Source of the DNA: Liolophura sinensis
Lineage: Eukaryota; Mollusca; Polyplacophora; Chitonida; Chitonidae
Assembly (NCBI RefSeq): GCF_032854445.1
Contig: NC_088301.1
Span: 53,927,187-53,991,186, forward strand
Direction: 5' to 3'
Length of the DNA: 64,000 nt
Within the stretch, counting starts at the first letter, position 1; each line of letters starts with the position of its first letter. The notes beneath the pieces were generated by a model. The model did not search any database, had not been told where the DNA came from, and was given only the letters and a program-made list of their open reading frames with translations. The translations under genes and the position numbers were made by a program. Positions 36,688-55,218 of this stretch are shown in pieces.

Positions 36688-39600
36688 ATGTTAAGATTAC
36701 CTGCATTATTGACTTCAGTATTTCCTCCAGACTCAAAGTCCTTATTTGTTCATGCACCATTGATAAGAAGATGTCTTAGAAGAGGTTATGCATTCAATTT
36801 GTCGTTACATATGTGTAATGGACACGGTACAAATTACGTAACAAGACGTACGACAAGCTGCTCATTCAAAAGGGAATCCTGGAGTTATCCCCATTCCATT
36901 TGTCTGCATAGAAGTGGGGTGCACTTGAGTAAGGTTTCTTGTATTTATTTTAACCAGAATTCTGCTGTGCAGAATCAAGAGAATAATTTAATGCATATTT
37001 TTTGTAATGGATCAGTGATTAAGCAGCGTGTGTATGTTCCACATCATCAAGACTGTAGACATTTCTCTGTGCTAGAGAGAATCACATCAAGTCAACCTTT
37101 ATGTGGAGCAATGAGGAACAGTAATGAACACAAGGAAAGAACACATGTTCCAGTACAGACAAATTCATCAAGGCAGCTGAGTTTTTCTGCAAAAAGTGTT
37201 GTAGATGCATCGCCTCTGTCTTTCCAGCCTTATCTGCGATTGACACGAGTGGATAAACCAATAGGTAATATATGTATACAGAGCTTCTGTTCTTATCAGC
37301 TGGGAAGGTCAGCAAGTTTTAACTGTGCTATCTCATTTTATCAGTCTGTGCATCTGTCTCTGTAATTTATCTGCCCTTCAGCTTCACTGAATGTTTAAAG
37401 TTGCTTAGCTGATCAGTGTTTTACCCCATACTTCAACACATTCAACTTGTTTGACTGAGTGGTTGAAGGAAACCAACCACTGCACCTTGCCATGTACCTG
37501 ACACGGCTGTGAGAGAGTAACAGTAAGGACTCCTAAGTCCTAATAATGAGGCACACGAGGTGTGTTCAATCCTGGCCTTGGGCACGGAATTTGTGGATTC
37601 CAATGAGCAATGGAGAGCATTTGTGGGGCTGTTGGCACACAGTTTTGATTTATTAATGACCATTTGTCTTCCACCAGAAATGGAGTGCAAGTCTGTAAAG
37701 TAGGAAAGGTTGTAACGTTCACAGCAGTAGTAATTTCCCAAAGGTTAGTGGATAAACTGGATAGCTGTTTCCCATGTATCTGATCGAGATTTCATGGCTG
37801 CAGGACAAACAAATCCATGTGATTAAAGTATTTGTAAATAAAGTATTTGTGAACCTCAGCATTTAAACATACAGTAGTTCAGCAAAATCTGTGTATTTTA
37901 TTCCACTCATGACATCTTAAACTTTACTTGGGTTTTAGGACAGTTTCAAGTTGAAAATTTAGAAAAATATATTTTAATAAATTGGATTGGAGTTGAACTG
38001 TTGGCTATCGCCAAAGACTGTAGTGTACATTAGGCATAAATGATCATGTGTGTTTGTTTATCTTACCAATGACACGTTACGCACATGCATACTGAGGCAC
38101 CACTTCAAACAGCTGGTCACAGTTGGTAGAGCGTCCGCTTCGGGACCGGTAGATCCAGGATCAATCCTTGGTCGAGTCACACCTAAGACTTTAAAAGAGG
38201 AAGTTGTAACTTCCTCGCTTGGCGTTCAGCATGAAGGGGATAGTTATTACCCTGGTAACTCGGATTTCTAACATGCATGAAACTGACCTCCACCATTAAA
38301 GTAAAAAATTCTTCATTTACATGACGTTAAAAAGCAGTCAAAATTAGATGAATTAAAGCCACAGCTAAAGAAAACTTGTGGCCTTGTGAACCATAGGCTT
38401 TTCCTAGTCCTACAGTATACAGTATGGGGGTTATAGCGATCAGGATGTCTGCAGGTTTGCCTGTAATCATTTCTTTTTAACAAATCTGCTCTTAATGTTT
38501 TTATCATATTGTCGTGAAACTTGATCTGCATTATGAGGATGATATATGCATGTGCTGTTGTGGTTTTGTTACATCAGTTATTTACATTTATCACTCTTCC
38601 AGGATATTCTAGATTCAAAGCGAGAAGGTGCTTATGAACAAAACACTTGTTCAGCTTATGGCCCATTTGCTTCCATTTAAATATTTTGCATACATGGAAG
38701 ACTCAAGGGAACACAGAATAGGCTTCTGTATTTTAATGTCAAATACATGTACATGTAATAGTAATAGTTTGCAGTCAAGCAACGTTGTGGGTTTAGTTTA
38801 ACAGTTACTCTATTGCATGGTTGCAGGCACATGGCTGCTGTTCTGGCCGTGTACCTGGAGCATCTGCCTGGCTGGTGAGGCTGGGCATTTACCTGACTTT
38901 AGAATGATTGCTCTGTTTGGCATGGGGGCTTTTCTCATGAGAGGAGCAGGATGTATCATCAATGACATGTGGGACAAAGACTTTGACAGAAAGGTAAAGC
39001 CTTAATAGTTCTAAGAATTGGTGATTGGTGTTTTACGCCGTACTCCTGAATATGTCACTTATATGACAGCAGCGGGCATTATGGTGGGAGGAAACCAGGG
39101 CATGTGCACTGTACCTTTTAAACCTGGAATGCAATATGCATGATGAATAATTTAAACCAACCAAGCTAGAGCGTGTAATTTTGAAAAATGCATGTGATTG
39201 GTTCTCGTAGGGGCATACTATATCTGTTATTTGCTCTTTTGCCGTCTCAGGTTGAAAGAACCAAGCTACGACCCCTGGCAAGTGGAGAACTGAACACATT
39301 CCAGGCCCTGTGTTTCCTGGGCCTAAATTTATCTCTTGCGTTAGGTGTCCTACTTCAGCTTAACTGGTACAGGTTAGTTGCCAATTACATCTAGCAATCT
39401 AGCATATGATATGAAAAGTGTTTTTCTTTGACTTTTAGATAATGTAAGTGTAACATACTCTAAGTGTAATATATTCGAGTGACTTGTACAGTATATATTT
39501 TTACTTGTACACTGTATGAGTAATCACTTTTATTATTGAATGTGATTAAAATATTAATATAAATAGCTGGAGTTAAAAATAATTTGATTACTTTTGGGTA

Positions 39601-42600
39601 CATTCAAGCTTTTGACGATAAGGTGTGCATTAGAATTCTTCCTTTATTGTAGTGTGATGCTAGGAGCTTCATCAATGTTGCTGGTTGTTACTTATCCCTT
39701 GATGAAGAGATACACCTACTGGCCCCAAGCCTTTCTAGGTATTGTGTGACACTGATTCATCTTTTGGTAAAGGACAAAACAGTTCTGGATATACAGTATA
39801 CATGTATGAGTGGAACTGATGAGAGATGATTAATATATGTGTGAGTTGATCATTGATCCTAAACTGTAGATTTTCAGCTTCATTAAATTTGAACCCTTTA
39901 TGTTAATATTCAAGGATTATCCTGTCAGAGGAGCCTGTTCTAACCAAATATTTAAGATGCTTGCCTTTGAGTTGCTTGGTCACACTATGTGTGAGTTCAA
40001 ACCTAGCCTTGGGGTGGAAAATGTAAAATTTAGTGTCTTGGGTCTTAATGGCAATTAGTGGTCAGTGGCACTCGTGTGGCTCTTTGCGATGTTTAATAAT
40101 TGTTAGAGACCACTTGTCCGCCTATATGGCGTGTATATCTGAACGTCACTGGTTGGAATATTTGGTGGTAAAATGTCAAAGGTTAGTGGTTTGCCAGTTC
40201 TCTCTGCCATCGTATATGTACATGTACAGTATAATTGAAAGATTATATAGTATTATGTTAAACAATAATGAAATAAGCAAATCAAATGTAAAGCAGAAGT
40301 AAATTTCTTAACAAATGGCGTAGTATGTTACATTTTCACTTGTGATTCTCAGTATTGTGACTCTCACAGCACTGATGTGCATAACCTCCTACCATGTGTT
40401 GGCTGAGTATTGTGTGCTTAGGAATACGAATTTAGTTTTTATTGTGCTTTAGATATAAAGTTACATTTCATGTAATAAATCCTGCTCCCCATATTTGCCA
40501 CAGGGAGAAAACAAATGTATACAAGCTTGTAACCAGCCACTTTGTACTCAGTTGTCATATGATTAGGAATGGTCTTGATGGTGACTTTAGGCTAGATTTG
40601 TAGTTACGGATGTGTTCTATGTTCTGTAGTTTGTTAAGTATGGCGCTGTCACCTATATGCAGCAGCCACTGCTCACAGTAATGTTACAGGATTGCTCAAT
40701 AATGGCACATGCATGTACAGGATATATGTATGGTTTTAAGGTTAAGACATCGGAGCGTAATCCCTTTGTGTGTAATATCACAGTTTTATGATCCAGTAGT
40801 GCTACTTACCTGTGTTATTCAATACTAGTTTGTATATTTTACAAAAATTTCTTCCAGAATTTGAATACTTCTGCTCTTAAAAATCAAATGTCACTGGAGA
40901 ACATACATGTAATCAGATCTAATTGTTGTAGATAGTTGCTATTATTGGATATAGAGGCTTTCATGTACCTGTAGATGAAATTTCATAGTTTTTACCGTAT
41001 GTTGCAGATAAACATGCTTCAAAGGGAAGTTATTCTGTTGATGTGAATTCAAAACCTTATTACCTGAAGAAGACAAAGGTTACTAAATGCCTTAAATAGT
41101 TGGTGAAGGTATTTCAAGGCAGAACATTGTCGTCATATGACTGAAAAATTGTTAAGTACAATGTAAAACCCCAAGCATTCATTCATACCTTCATTTAAGG
41201 CAGAACAAGTTTCCTCCATTAATTCAGTGTGGCCAGGCTAGAGTAGAAAGTGTGTACTCTGAAATATGTTTTCCAGGCCTAACTCTGAACTGGGTGTTCT
41301 CTTGGCTTGGAGCCACCTGCAGGGAAGTTTGGAGTGGGGGAGTTGCCCCCCCTTTATATGGCTACCGTTCTTTATACCATGACCTACGACAGCATTTACT
41401 CACACCAGGTAGTAAAAATGGAAAGCACTTCTATCTATACATGTAGTTTTTGTGATGGGAACACTGCAGCAGACAAATATAAACTACAAGAGGCTGTCAG
41501 GCCAGGGAAAGAAATTAAGTATAGAAAGAAATTATTTTTACAACACCTTAAAATTTGAGCTGTTATTCACAGTATGGCTGTGCCTCTTCTAGCTTTATGT
41601 TTTTTTTCTGCAGTACAATGTCCTGGTATATGTGATCCCTAATACAAGTTTTTTGTTTTCACACAGGTGGTATATTGGCTTAACAAGGGAGTGTCTTTTG
41701 CTATGTAGAAAAAAAAAACACCAAAACTCTTTTTCTCATTTTATGTGTTACTGTAGGATTAACATTCAACTACGGGGCCATACTAGGTTGGTCAGCTGTA
41801 CAAGGTTCGTGTGATTGGCCCATAGTTATTCCCCTTTACACAAGTGGCTTCGCATGGACATTGTTGTATGACACCATCTATGCTCACCAAGTGAGTATAA
41901 GAGGAAAGGCCCCTGGGTGATAGTGTGCTGGGTGGTAGTATAGACTCATGGTAGCGTTACCTGACTGTTCCCTTGTCATTTCCCATTCCCCATGTCAACC
42001 TGGAATGAGAAACTACTATTAGAATTACTAAATAGGGTATTGGCTTTGGCAGAGTATTAATATGTCTGTATGTTAATTCTTTGATCTTGCATCAATGTTT
42101 TTCTACCTAGTGAACTCACATCATTGTAATTGCAAAAGCCAAAATTATTCTGAAAAGTTCAGCCGAGAAGGAGAATAAATCTGGTCTCAAATTTAATTGA
42201 TACCTAGATGTGGCAAGGTATAGAAGAAAAAACACATTAAAAAATGGGTGCTTAAAGAGGCTAAAAAAAATCAAGCGATGCAAATCCTGTTGATTTTTTT
42301 TTTGCTATTATTTAAGAAATAATACTACGAAAATGGTCGAGGGTTATAAAATGTAGAGTAACCCAAATAATTACCATTCACTGAATATGAGCCTCATCTG
42401 TGCACGTTACCTTTCAAAATACATGTAGGTAATAAAGATACTAAATTTGTAAAGCAGGTTGCATTATAACTTTATCAATTGTAGAATGATTTTAACACTA
42501 TAAACAGTACAGGTGCAAATCTGATACTTTAAGATGTGTGAGGTGTTCTTGACAAATACAAAAAAATTGATTTAACTTTACTGTTTTGTTGCAATATTGA

Positions 42601-45467
42601 AGGTAGAAAACATGGATGGAAGACTTGGATATAAATGTATTCTTACTGCATGTACTTTGACCAACTTGTTAAAGTTGGAGAAAGCCTTGAAATTACAAAG
42701 ATGCTGCATCACTAATAAGTGTGGGTTTATACCAAACATTGTAACTCCTGTTAAGAGTATAAATGAAATCGTGGACATCAGCACCATCAAGTCGTTCAAT
42801 TGGCAATTGAGTTACATGTATTTAATGCACTGTTATTGTAGTAGAGTGTGTGTTAGATTAGAGTATTAGATTATGTACCTTATTTAAAAGCCCACCTCAT
42901 AAGTATTTGATTGACTCTGACAGCACCTGGCAAGTACTATTACACAAGTAGACCAGTCACCTGCCTCCGGAAGATATACTTGGTGTAAACACTTTATATT
43001 GCCTACCAGAAATTTCACAGGATGCTTTTGAGTTTGGATAGTTTGAATGTCACTAGTCTTGATGGATACCATAGATTTCTGTAGAATTAAGCAGTCATGC
43101 AATCATGGTGGAGTTTTTAAATTAGTCTTTGGGATGCCCATGAAGTATATATGCTCATAGTGCAAAATGGTGTGTGTGTACATTATGTACAAGGTGCATA
43201 CAAAGAGGGGTCATCAATATGTGTAGGTATAAAACAAAAATTTATCTAAACAAATTTTCAACAAGATGGAAGGCTGGATGGAAACTTTATGGATCATTTC
43301 TCTGATTGGTCAGCATTGGTCTTTCTTTTTTTTCTTTTTTTAAGCGTTGGTCATTTGTTTATGTTTCACGTACATATCTTAAGCTAAATTCTTACCTTAG
43401 AATTTTAGAAATTTGGATGTGATCATCACATGTGTTGTATTATGACAAAATTGTTACATCATGTATCCTTGTGATCCTTGATTTGCTGGGTCGCAAATTT
43501 TTCATAACCAAGTTATAACCATTAACATGATTTCATTTTGCTAAATATAGTCGGCAACTAGAGTTTTATTTTTTAAGATTGAGATTCAGCTTCATAAAAG
43601 AAACATGTTGCTTCGTAGCATGCATGCATGTTTTGTGGGATGGGTGCCTTTTTAGGGAGAAGGAAGAGGGTCATATGAATAAGATGCCTTGGGCATTTGA
43701 CCTTTGTCCTGCATGTCGAGGTCACATTTTACCTGGCACTATCCCAGGTCAGTCCTCATACTTCTCCTTATTGCTTGCTACCATGATCTAAATCCACCTT
43801 GCACACTCATGTGTACAGAGTTTGAATCAGTCTTGTTTGTCTTTTGCTTCAGGCTAATTCTATGGAATTATTTCTTCAGTATTTGGAATGTTGTACATTT
43901 TCGGTTTCTTTCTCTTTCTCTCTTGTTTATTTTTTTTTTTATGTTTCTTTCTTTTTTATTGTGGCGAACATCTATTTCACAAGCTGTCTTACAATTTGTT
44001 GTATTTAATATAACTTCTTTTGCTAGCATATGTATTCAAAAAATATGTACTAAAACACACAAGTGGGCTTTGTCTTGATTACTACTCAACTCTGCTGCAG
44101 GTCATGCAAGATAAGAGAGGTTTTGTATTTTTCTCATACATAAACCATGTTAACTGCAGCCAATTTCTGGGTTCAATCAGTCATTTTGTCTTTGCGCACA
44201 ATTTGTACTGAAACTTGTACTTTAATTGATTCTGCTGTATATATGCCAAAGTGTTCTGTAGATGAAACATGTGTACAGGTAAAACTTTTATTTCAGAAGT
44301 ATTGCTACCTTTAAATGTTTCGAAAAATCTTAACAAAAAGGTTTGTATGAAAAACTTTATTTTTATATGAAGCATGCATGCTAGAGAAATTGTGGATGGT
44401 TTATTCTGAATCACCTGCATAATATATCAACTGACTTGTTACTGCGATTATACCTGCAAATAGTGCCATTTATAAATAAAATCAAATTAATATTGCTTTT
44501 TTTTTCAAGAGAAAGAAAACAAATTCATTTTTTTTGCAGGATAAGTATGATGACATGTTGATTGGGGTCAAATCCACAGCTCTGAAATTTGGAGATCAGA
44601 CCAAACCTTGGCTCTTTGGGTTTGCTGCAGTGATGATGAGCGGCCTCACCTGCACAGGTGTAATGTGTGAGCAGACCTGGCCGTATTACCTAGCAGTTGC
44701 AACAACTGGAACACACCTTGCTTACCAGGTAATCAGTGTTTAAAATATTTGGCTCTCATCAAGATATATGACCCAATTTAAAAGCACAGTTCTATTTAAA
44801 TTTACACCAAAATCTCCAATAACTAGTATTGTGGTTGCACAGTAGGGCCTATATATTGCCCTGGCTGTCTTATCATATATATAAGTTAACTTTACAAACC
44901 TACAGGTAAATTTACTTGTACCACCTGGCATAATACTGTACATACATTACTGCCTTGGTTGCTTTTATAATGTTACCATATGTATGCTTTCTGAAATGAT
45001 CTACTGGTGCATATGAATACCATTTTTCCTGTTGATATTTTTAGTATTTTAATTGTTCATTTTACTACTAATGTATCTGGTAAAACACTAGTAGGGATAA
45101 GGCGAAAAAAAGTTTTTATACCCAGTGAGAGTTACTTTTTTAACTATAATGTTGGCTCTTGGTAGAAATTAAATTTGTTATGTGTTAAAGATACTATATC
45201 TGGGAGTTTTGAATATTGTGAAGTATGATTTGAATGTTTCCATACGTAATTGCAAAGTAACAGGGCTATTCTTGCTGTGAAAAACATTCATGTAATTTCC
45301 CATTTCAGATATATGATGTGGATCTGAACAACCCAGACGACTGTGCTAGGAAGTTTCGCAGCAACAGCTGGCTGGGAATGATCTTGTTCCTGGGAGCAGC
45401 ATTTGGTACCTGGCTAAGACATCCTCACACAAAGGGTGATAGAGCAGTCAAAGGAACTAACAGATGA
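36688..45467 (+). CDS. COQ2: 4-hydroxybenzoate polyprenyltransferase, mitochondrial
   Basis: Exons: 36688-37264, 38827-38993, 39251-39372, 39653-39738, 41757-41890, 44540-44728, 45309-45467; 477 residues, phases consistent. It attaches the polyprenyl tail to the aromatic ring in quinone biosynthesis, in the inner mitochondrial membrane. The first exon encodes about 190 mostly unconserved residues, expected to hold the mitochondrial targeting sequence, then [12 protein letters not shown]. Two Asp-rich sites of the UbiA family are present: NDMWDKDFD (exon 2) and [13 protein letters not shown] (across the junction of exons 5 and 6). Hydrophobic helices follow ([15 protein letters not shown] and others). 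The protein is longer than human COQ2 (about 370-420) because of its N-terminus. A homologous alternative form of exon 5 lies at 41277-41408. A polyadenylation signal AATAAA is at 46031-46036. Confidence 0.95.
37440..37745 (+). mobile_element. SINE-like repeat in COQ2 intron 1, tentative
   Basis: Contains a B-box-like GTGTTCAATCCTGGCCTTGG followed by GGCACGGAATTTGTGGATTC. This pattern (box B, then CCTTGG, then AATTT.T.ATTCC) is shared with 58040-58150, 62235-62300 and 45885-45930, which I group as family C. The boundaries are uncertain. Confidence 0.5.
38100..38262 (+). mobile_element. SINE family A, 5' half
   Basis: tRNA-like head with box A (AGTTGGTAGAGCGTCCGC) and box B-like GGATCAATCC, then CACACCTAAGACTTTAAAAG and GAAGTTGTAACTTCCTCGC, ending near GAAGGGGATAG. 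The 3' half is absent. It lies in COQ2 intron 1. Confidence 0.85.
39020..39098 (-). mobile_element. SINE family B, 3' fragment
   Basis: GATTGGTGTTTTACGCCGTA, ATATGTCACTTATATGACAG and GGCATTATGGTGGGAGGAAA on the plus strand match the reverse complement of the family B 3' half. It lies between COQ2 exons 2 and 3. Confidence 0.85.
39985..40210 (+). mobile_element. SINE family C copy, tentative
   Basis: B-box-like GAGTTCAAACCTAGCCTTGG, then GGTGGAAAATGTAAAATTTA and later GAGACCACTTGTCCGCC. The last block recurs as GAAGACCACTTGCCCCC at about 45937 and GAAGACCACTTGTC at about 62368. It lies in COQ2 intron 4. Confidence 0.55.
41115..41192 (+). mobile_element. SINE family A, 3' end only
   Basis: CGTCATATGACTGAAAAATT, GTTAAGTACAATGTAAAACC and CCAAGCATTCATTCAT match the 3' end of the copy at 3546-3870. 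It ends about 85 bases before the alternative COQ2 exon at 41277. Confidence 0.85.
41277..41408 (+). pseudogene. COQ2: Alternative (rhodoquinone-type?) version of COQ2 exon 5, with two 1-base gaps
   Basis: It is bounded by a good acceptor (ATGTTTTCCAG) and a donor (CACACCAG then GTAGTA) and begins in the same phase as the exon at 41757. Its 132 bases translate to a homologue of that 134-base exon, but only if one base is missing in each of two G runs: GGG at 41292-41294 and GGGGG at 41336-41340. With these allowed for, it aligns over all 45 codons with 22 identities and no gap, for example AWSHLQGS against GWSAVQGS and YDSIYSHQ against YDTIYAHQ. Residue 4 is Leu (41285-41287) where the other exon has Phe, and residue 43 is Ser (41400-41402) where the other has Ala. 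Nematodes switch quinone type with just such a pair of COQ-2 exons. It is typed pseudogene because of the frame breaks, but homopolymer sequencing error is a real alternative. Confidence 0.85.
41891..44539 (+). other. COQ2 intron between exons 5 and 6; no gene recognised
   Basis: 2.6 kb of AT-rich sequence. The short reading frames at 42597, 43704 and elsewhere show no conserved motif. A poly-T tract precedes the acceptor at 44539. Confidence 0.6.
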
Positions 45468-45859
45468 GTGCCGCATCATGCCAGACAGAACATGTACCAT
45501 GCAGACAAGGATAGTGATAAAACAGTGTGATGCCAATTTTAAATTAGGACTTTTCAAGTGTGCTTCCCTCTCCCCAAGAGCCACTAATTCTCAGCCAGAC
45601 AAATCTGACTTAGAATGTCGACATTGAAATGATTCGTGCATAATGGTGTTGCATTCTGAGAATATTGTATCAGTCACTATATTAAGTGGCTTCATGGTAA
45701 TAATCTTGGAATGTTCCTGCTGCTTGAGTTTGTACAGAGTTTTTTAGTCCCCGAGAACCTCATAATCTTAGAATAATCTGATTTTATTTGAAGACCAAAG
45801 AAGGCAGCAGTTGCACAAATTGGAGAGCTACCATGGATGATTTGTTAATGGTGTTTGAC

Positions 45860-45970
45860 TTGGTGTTGATAGGACACCTGAGGTACAGGTTCAAACCCAG
45901 CATTGGTCATGAAATTTATATACTCTCCCATTCACTGAAGACCACTTGCCCCCACCAAAATGGATTACAT
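45860..45970 (+). mobile_element. SINE family C fragment in COQ2 3' UTR, tentative
   Basis: ACAGGTTCAAACCCAGCATTGG (box B-like), then ATGAAATTTATATACTCTCC and GAAGACCACTTGCCCCC match other family C pieces. It lies between the COQ2 stop and the AATAAA at 46031, so it may be part of the transcript. Confidence 0.55.
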
Positions 45971-47268
45971 ATTTGTACATCAGAAAAAGCTGGCTCATTT
46001 GTTATTTGCCTCGGGTCTTGTGAAACCAACAATAAATTAATAAGGGAAACTATTTAATGCATTTAAAGATTTGCCTTCATGGTACTAACAGTTCTCATCT
46101 TCAGCCAGTGGGAGTACCAGGCCTTAGTTCTGCATTATCATATCAAAACAGTTTAACTTTTGAATAGTTAATGATCTATTGGTCGTGTGTGTCACTCACT
46201 GCTTGTAATAAGGCACGTCCTCTGGCAATCAGATTAAATGATTTTGGTTCATGGTCATTTGAGCTAATATTTAATCCATTTACCATTAAAAACATGACAT
46301 TTTTATATGATAGTTTCATTGTTTTGTTATACTTGTCTTCATGGCCTTGATTTCTTAAATAGACATCTACATATGGATTAATCCATGCTACATTGTTTTG
46401 AAACTTGGTAATGACCCTGGTAATGCCTTTATATGGTACTGCAAAGAAGATGTCTTTCCACAGTTACCATGTTACAATGCATTAAAGTTTTATAAAAATG
46501 ACCTTTGTTCTTAGAAGGTGAACTACATACACACATAGACAGGGTTGGTCAAATTTGCCAATAGCGAATATCCTCTTGAAATGCACATCAACGCCTGTAA
46601 ACAAACCACTAACAGAATAAATCCTAAAATTAATGTGTAGTACAGATCAAAATAACAGCCCAAATCAGTGTAATTATGTTCACATTCAAAACAATAAGTT
46701 TTATTCATAAAAACAAGTTAGGTGATAAAATGCATGGAAATATAAAACATTTAATAATCTGAATGGACGGACGGAATGTAAATTTTGTACACGTTCATAA
46801 CAGAATAACATTTCAATATTAGTACATATATTTGTAACAATTCCAGATGCACAACCTTTCTGTCTGACCGAGGTGGTTTCATGTGTTGTTCCAATACATA
46901 AAATATATGTTGTCAATGTGCAACCAAATTGTACATAAATTCAGTATGTATTTATACGCTAAAATATAATGCAGAATCTGCAAGCATGAGTGAATGGAGA
47001 GAACAGTTATTGCTGAACAGACCATCATTACCACTGGACATTAATGTTACATTTACTTGACGATACATGTGTTTATATAATATCTCTATCAACTTATGGC
47101 ACCATTGGCAAAACTTGCCATGTTTGCTAAGGAGTGGTATTAATTATGACTTGTCTTCAAGACATGCATGAATTTCCATTGTTCAAGGATACCATGCACT
47201 CAATGAATAGATCAATGCAAATATTTTGTTCACGTAATACTGACAATGGTTCATTGTATACAATATTG

Positions 47269-53502
<6,234 letters not shown>

Positions 53503-53558
53503 CTTCCTCTGCTAAAAGTAAGCTTGAAAATGACAGCTCAAACTGTTCGGAATTTAAT

Positions 53559-53565
53559 GTAAACA
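53559..53565. promoter_or_regulatory. Forkhead (FOXJ1-type) motif candidate upstream of ZMYND10
   Basis: GTAAACA, the reverse complement of TGTTTAC, lies 57 bases upstream of the ATG at 53502. Forkhead factors of the FOXJ1 class work with RFX at motile-cilium genes. A 7-mer occurs often by chance, so the support is the position and the nearby X-box. Confidence 0.35.
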
Positions 53566-53605
53566 CAGCAGCATGTTCGGACATATGGCAAGCACGTTGT
53601 CAACA

Positions 53606-54500
53606 GAAAACAACACGCGATGCATTCAATGTAGATACGTTGATTGTTTATCTTTTATTACGACTTGAAAAGTGCTATAAGAGATTTTTACATTAAATTA
53701 TGAATGATAATATAACACCCATTTAGTTGATGAGCAGTAATAAATTTTTTAAAAAGTGCTGATTTAAAAATAGATTGCAGACCATGGCGTAACGTACCTG
53801 GTTGTAGCAGCCGACGCAATGGGGCCTGAGCAATTAAGAACGAATGAGGAATCAGTTTTACTTTCAAATATGTTATCCATGCCTTTAGACTGAGAAACAT
53901 AGATTTACTACTATCTGTTTACTATATTTTATTCATGGCGTATTCGTTAAGTGTTGGGAATGCCATTGCAATTGTCGGAAAATGGACCCTGTATTATATG
54001 CAATATGGTATGGATATATAATCAGCTGAAACACTGTCAGCTCTTCAGCACGGCGTTTTAAAACGGACAATTTTCTTAGCAGCTTCACACAAAATAAAAT
54101 GAGGGAAAAGCTTTTGTACACGTGTAATTCTGCTGTGTCCAGCATCAGGAAAATAAGTTGGCATTTATGACGATGTCATGTGAGGAAAAAAACATAATTG
54201 CTTAATATAAAGGAGTGCCATGCGGATGACAAATCTGAATTGACATGATCACACTTTGGTGGCTGATAAACCAGCCAACTTTTACACATTTCATAACTGA
54301 CATATTTAAAGCAAACAGCATTTTCCTGAATTATTTTTTCCATTAAGTTAATAGCATACATACTAAAAACTAAGAAGAGAATATATTACTAACTGAGCAC
54401 AAGGTGATGTGACCTTGACAAATTTAAATTCTGTATATATATTACTAACATATTTTTCAGAATTTTTTGTATGCCAGGTGAAAATTATTTTTCACATCTT
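53606..54500. other. Intergenic DNA, nothing recognised
   Basis: AT-rich sequence upstream of ZMYND10 and before the SINE cluster. The short reading frames show no family resemblance. The promoter and any untranslated first exon of APMAP could be here or to the right but were not seen. Confidence 0.5.
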
Positions 54501-54615
54501 TTATTTATTGATTTATTTATTTATTTGATTGGTGATTTGCGCCGTATTCAAGAATATTTCACTCATACGATGGCGGCCAGCATTATGGTGGGGGGAAACT
54601 GGGCAGAGTCCGGGG
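54500..54615 (-). mobile_element. SINE family B, 3' fragment
   Basis: TTTATTTATTTATTTGATTG, GATTTGCGCCGTATTCAAG, GGCGGCCAGCATTATGGTGG and GAGTCCGGGGAAAACCCAC on the plus strand are the reverse complement of family B. Only the 3' half is present. Confidence 0.9.
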
Positions 54616-54952
54616 AAAACCCACATCTTTTAAATATCACAAGATCACATACCTCTATAATAAAACAGGCTTTGAAAGAAATGTATATACCACTTAACCT
54701 ATCTCACAGAGAAGAACGAAATGATCATTTGAAATGGCTCGATATTTCAGTACTTTTTATGGTAATTTCACAGTGAAACTTACAATTATACATAGGTTTA
54801 GAGACATTCCAGTGATATAATATCCTTACATCTAAAACAATATTCTGTAATATTCTCTTCTAGCTGTTATATCATCTTGTGAACGATCAAGTCAAAATGA
54901 GCCTTTTGTTTTTTTGGAGTTTTTACCTGTGTATTACATTAACCAATAGGTT

Positions 54953-55218
54953 ATTTATTTATTTATTTGATTGGTGTTTTACGCTGTACTCAAGAATATT
55001 TCACTTATACGACAGCGGCCAGCATTATGGTGGGTGGAAACCGGGCACAGCCTGGGGGAAACCCACAACCATCCGTAGGTTGCTGACAGACCTTCCCACA
55101 TACGGCCGGAGAGGAAGCCAGCATAAGCTGGACTTGAACTAACATGGACCGCATTGGTGAGAGACTGCTGGGTCATCACGCTGCGCTAGCACGCAAACCA
55201 ACTGAGCCACAGAGGCCC
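54953..55218 (-). mobile_element. SINE family B, full length
   Basis: Best copy of this family in the window. Read from 55218 on the minus strand it starts GGGCCTCTGTGGCTCAGTTG with box A (TGGCTCAGTTGG), then box B-like AGTTCAAGTCC, body CAGCTTATGCTGGCTTCCTC, and ends TTGAGTACAGCGTAAAACACC and an (AAAT)n tail at 54953. The head is clearly tRNA-derived; a true tRNA gene is excluded because the cloverleaf does not close and the body continues. Confidence 0.93.

Noticed and set aside
38115-38180. tRNA gene candidate
   Set aside because: It has A and B boxes but no closed cloverleaf, and the body continues as SINE family A. The same applies at 55218 and 56618.
41252-41446. 64-codon open frame through the alternative COQ2 exon
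   Set aside because: This frame is open as written, but apart from its first few codons it does not match COQ2; the match needs a frame change in each G run. As written it would be an unrelated in-frame insert.
43704-44211. Open frames rich in Phe/Leu in the COQ2 intron
   Set aside because: T-rich intronic sequence gives hydrophobic translations; there are no conserved motifs, and COQ2 joins cleanly without them.
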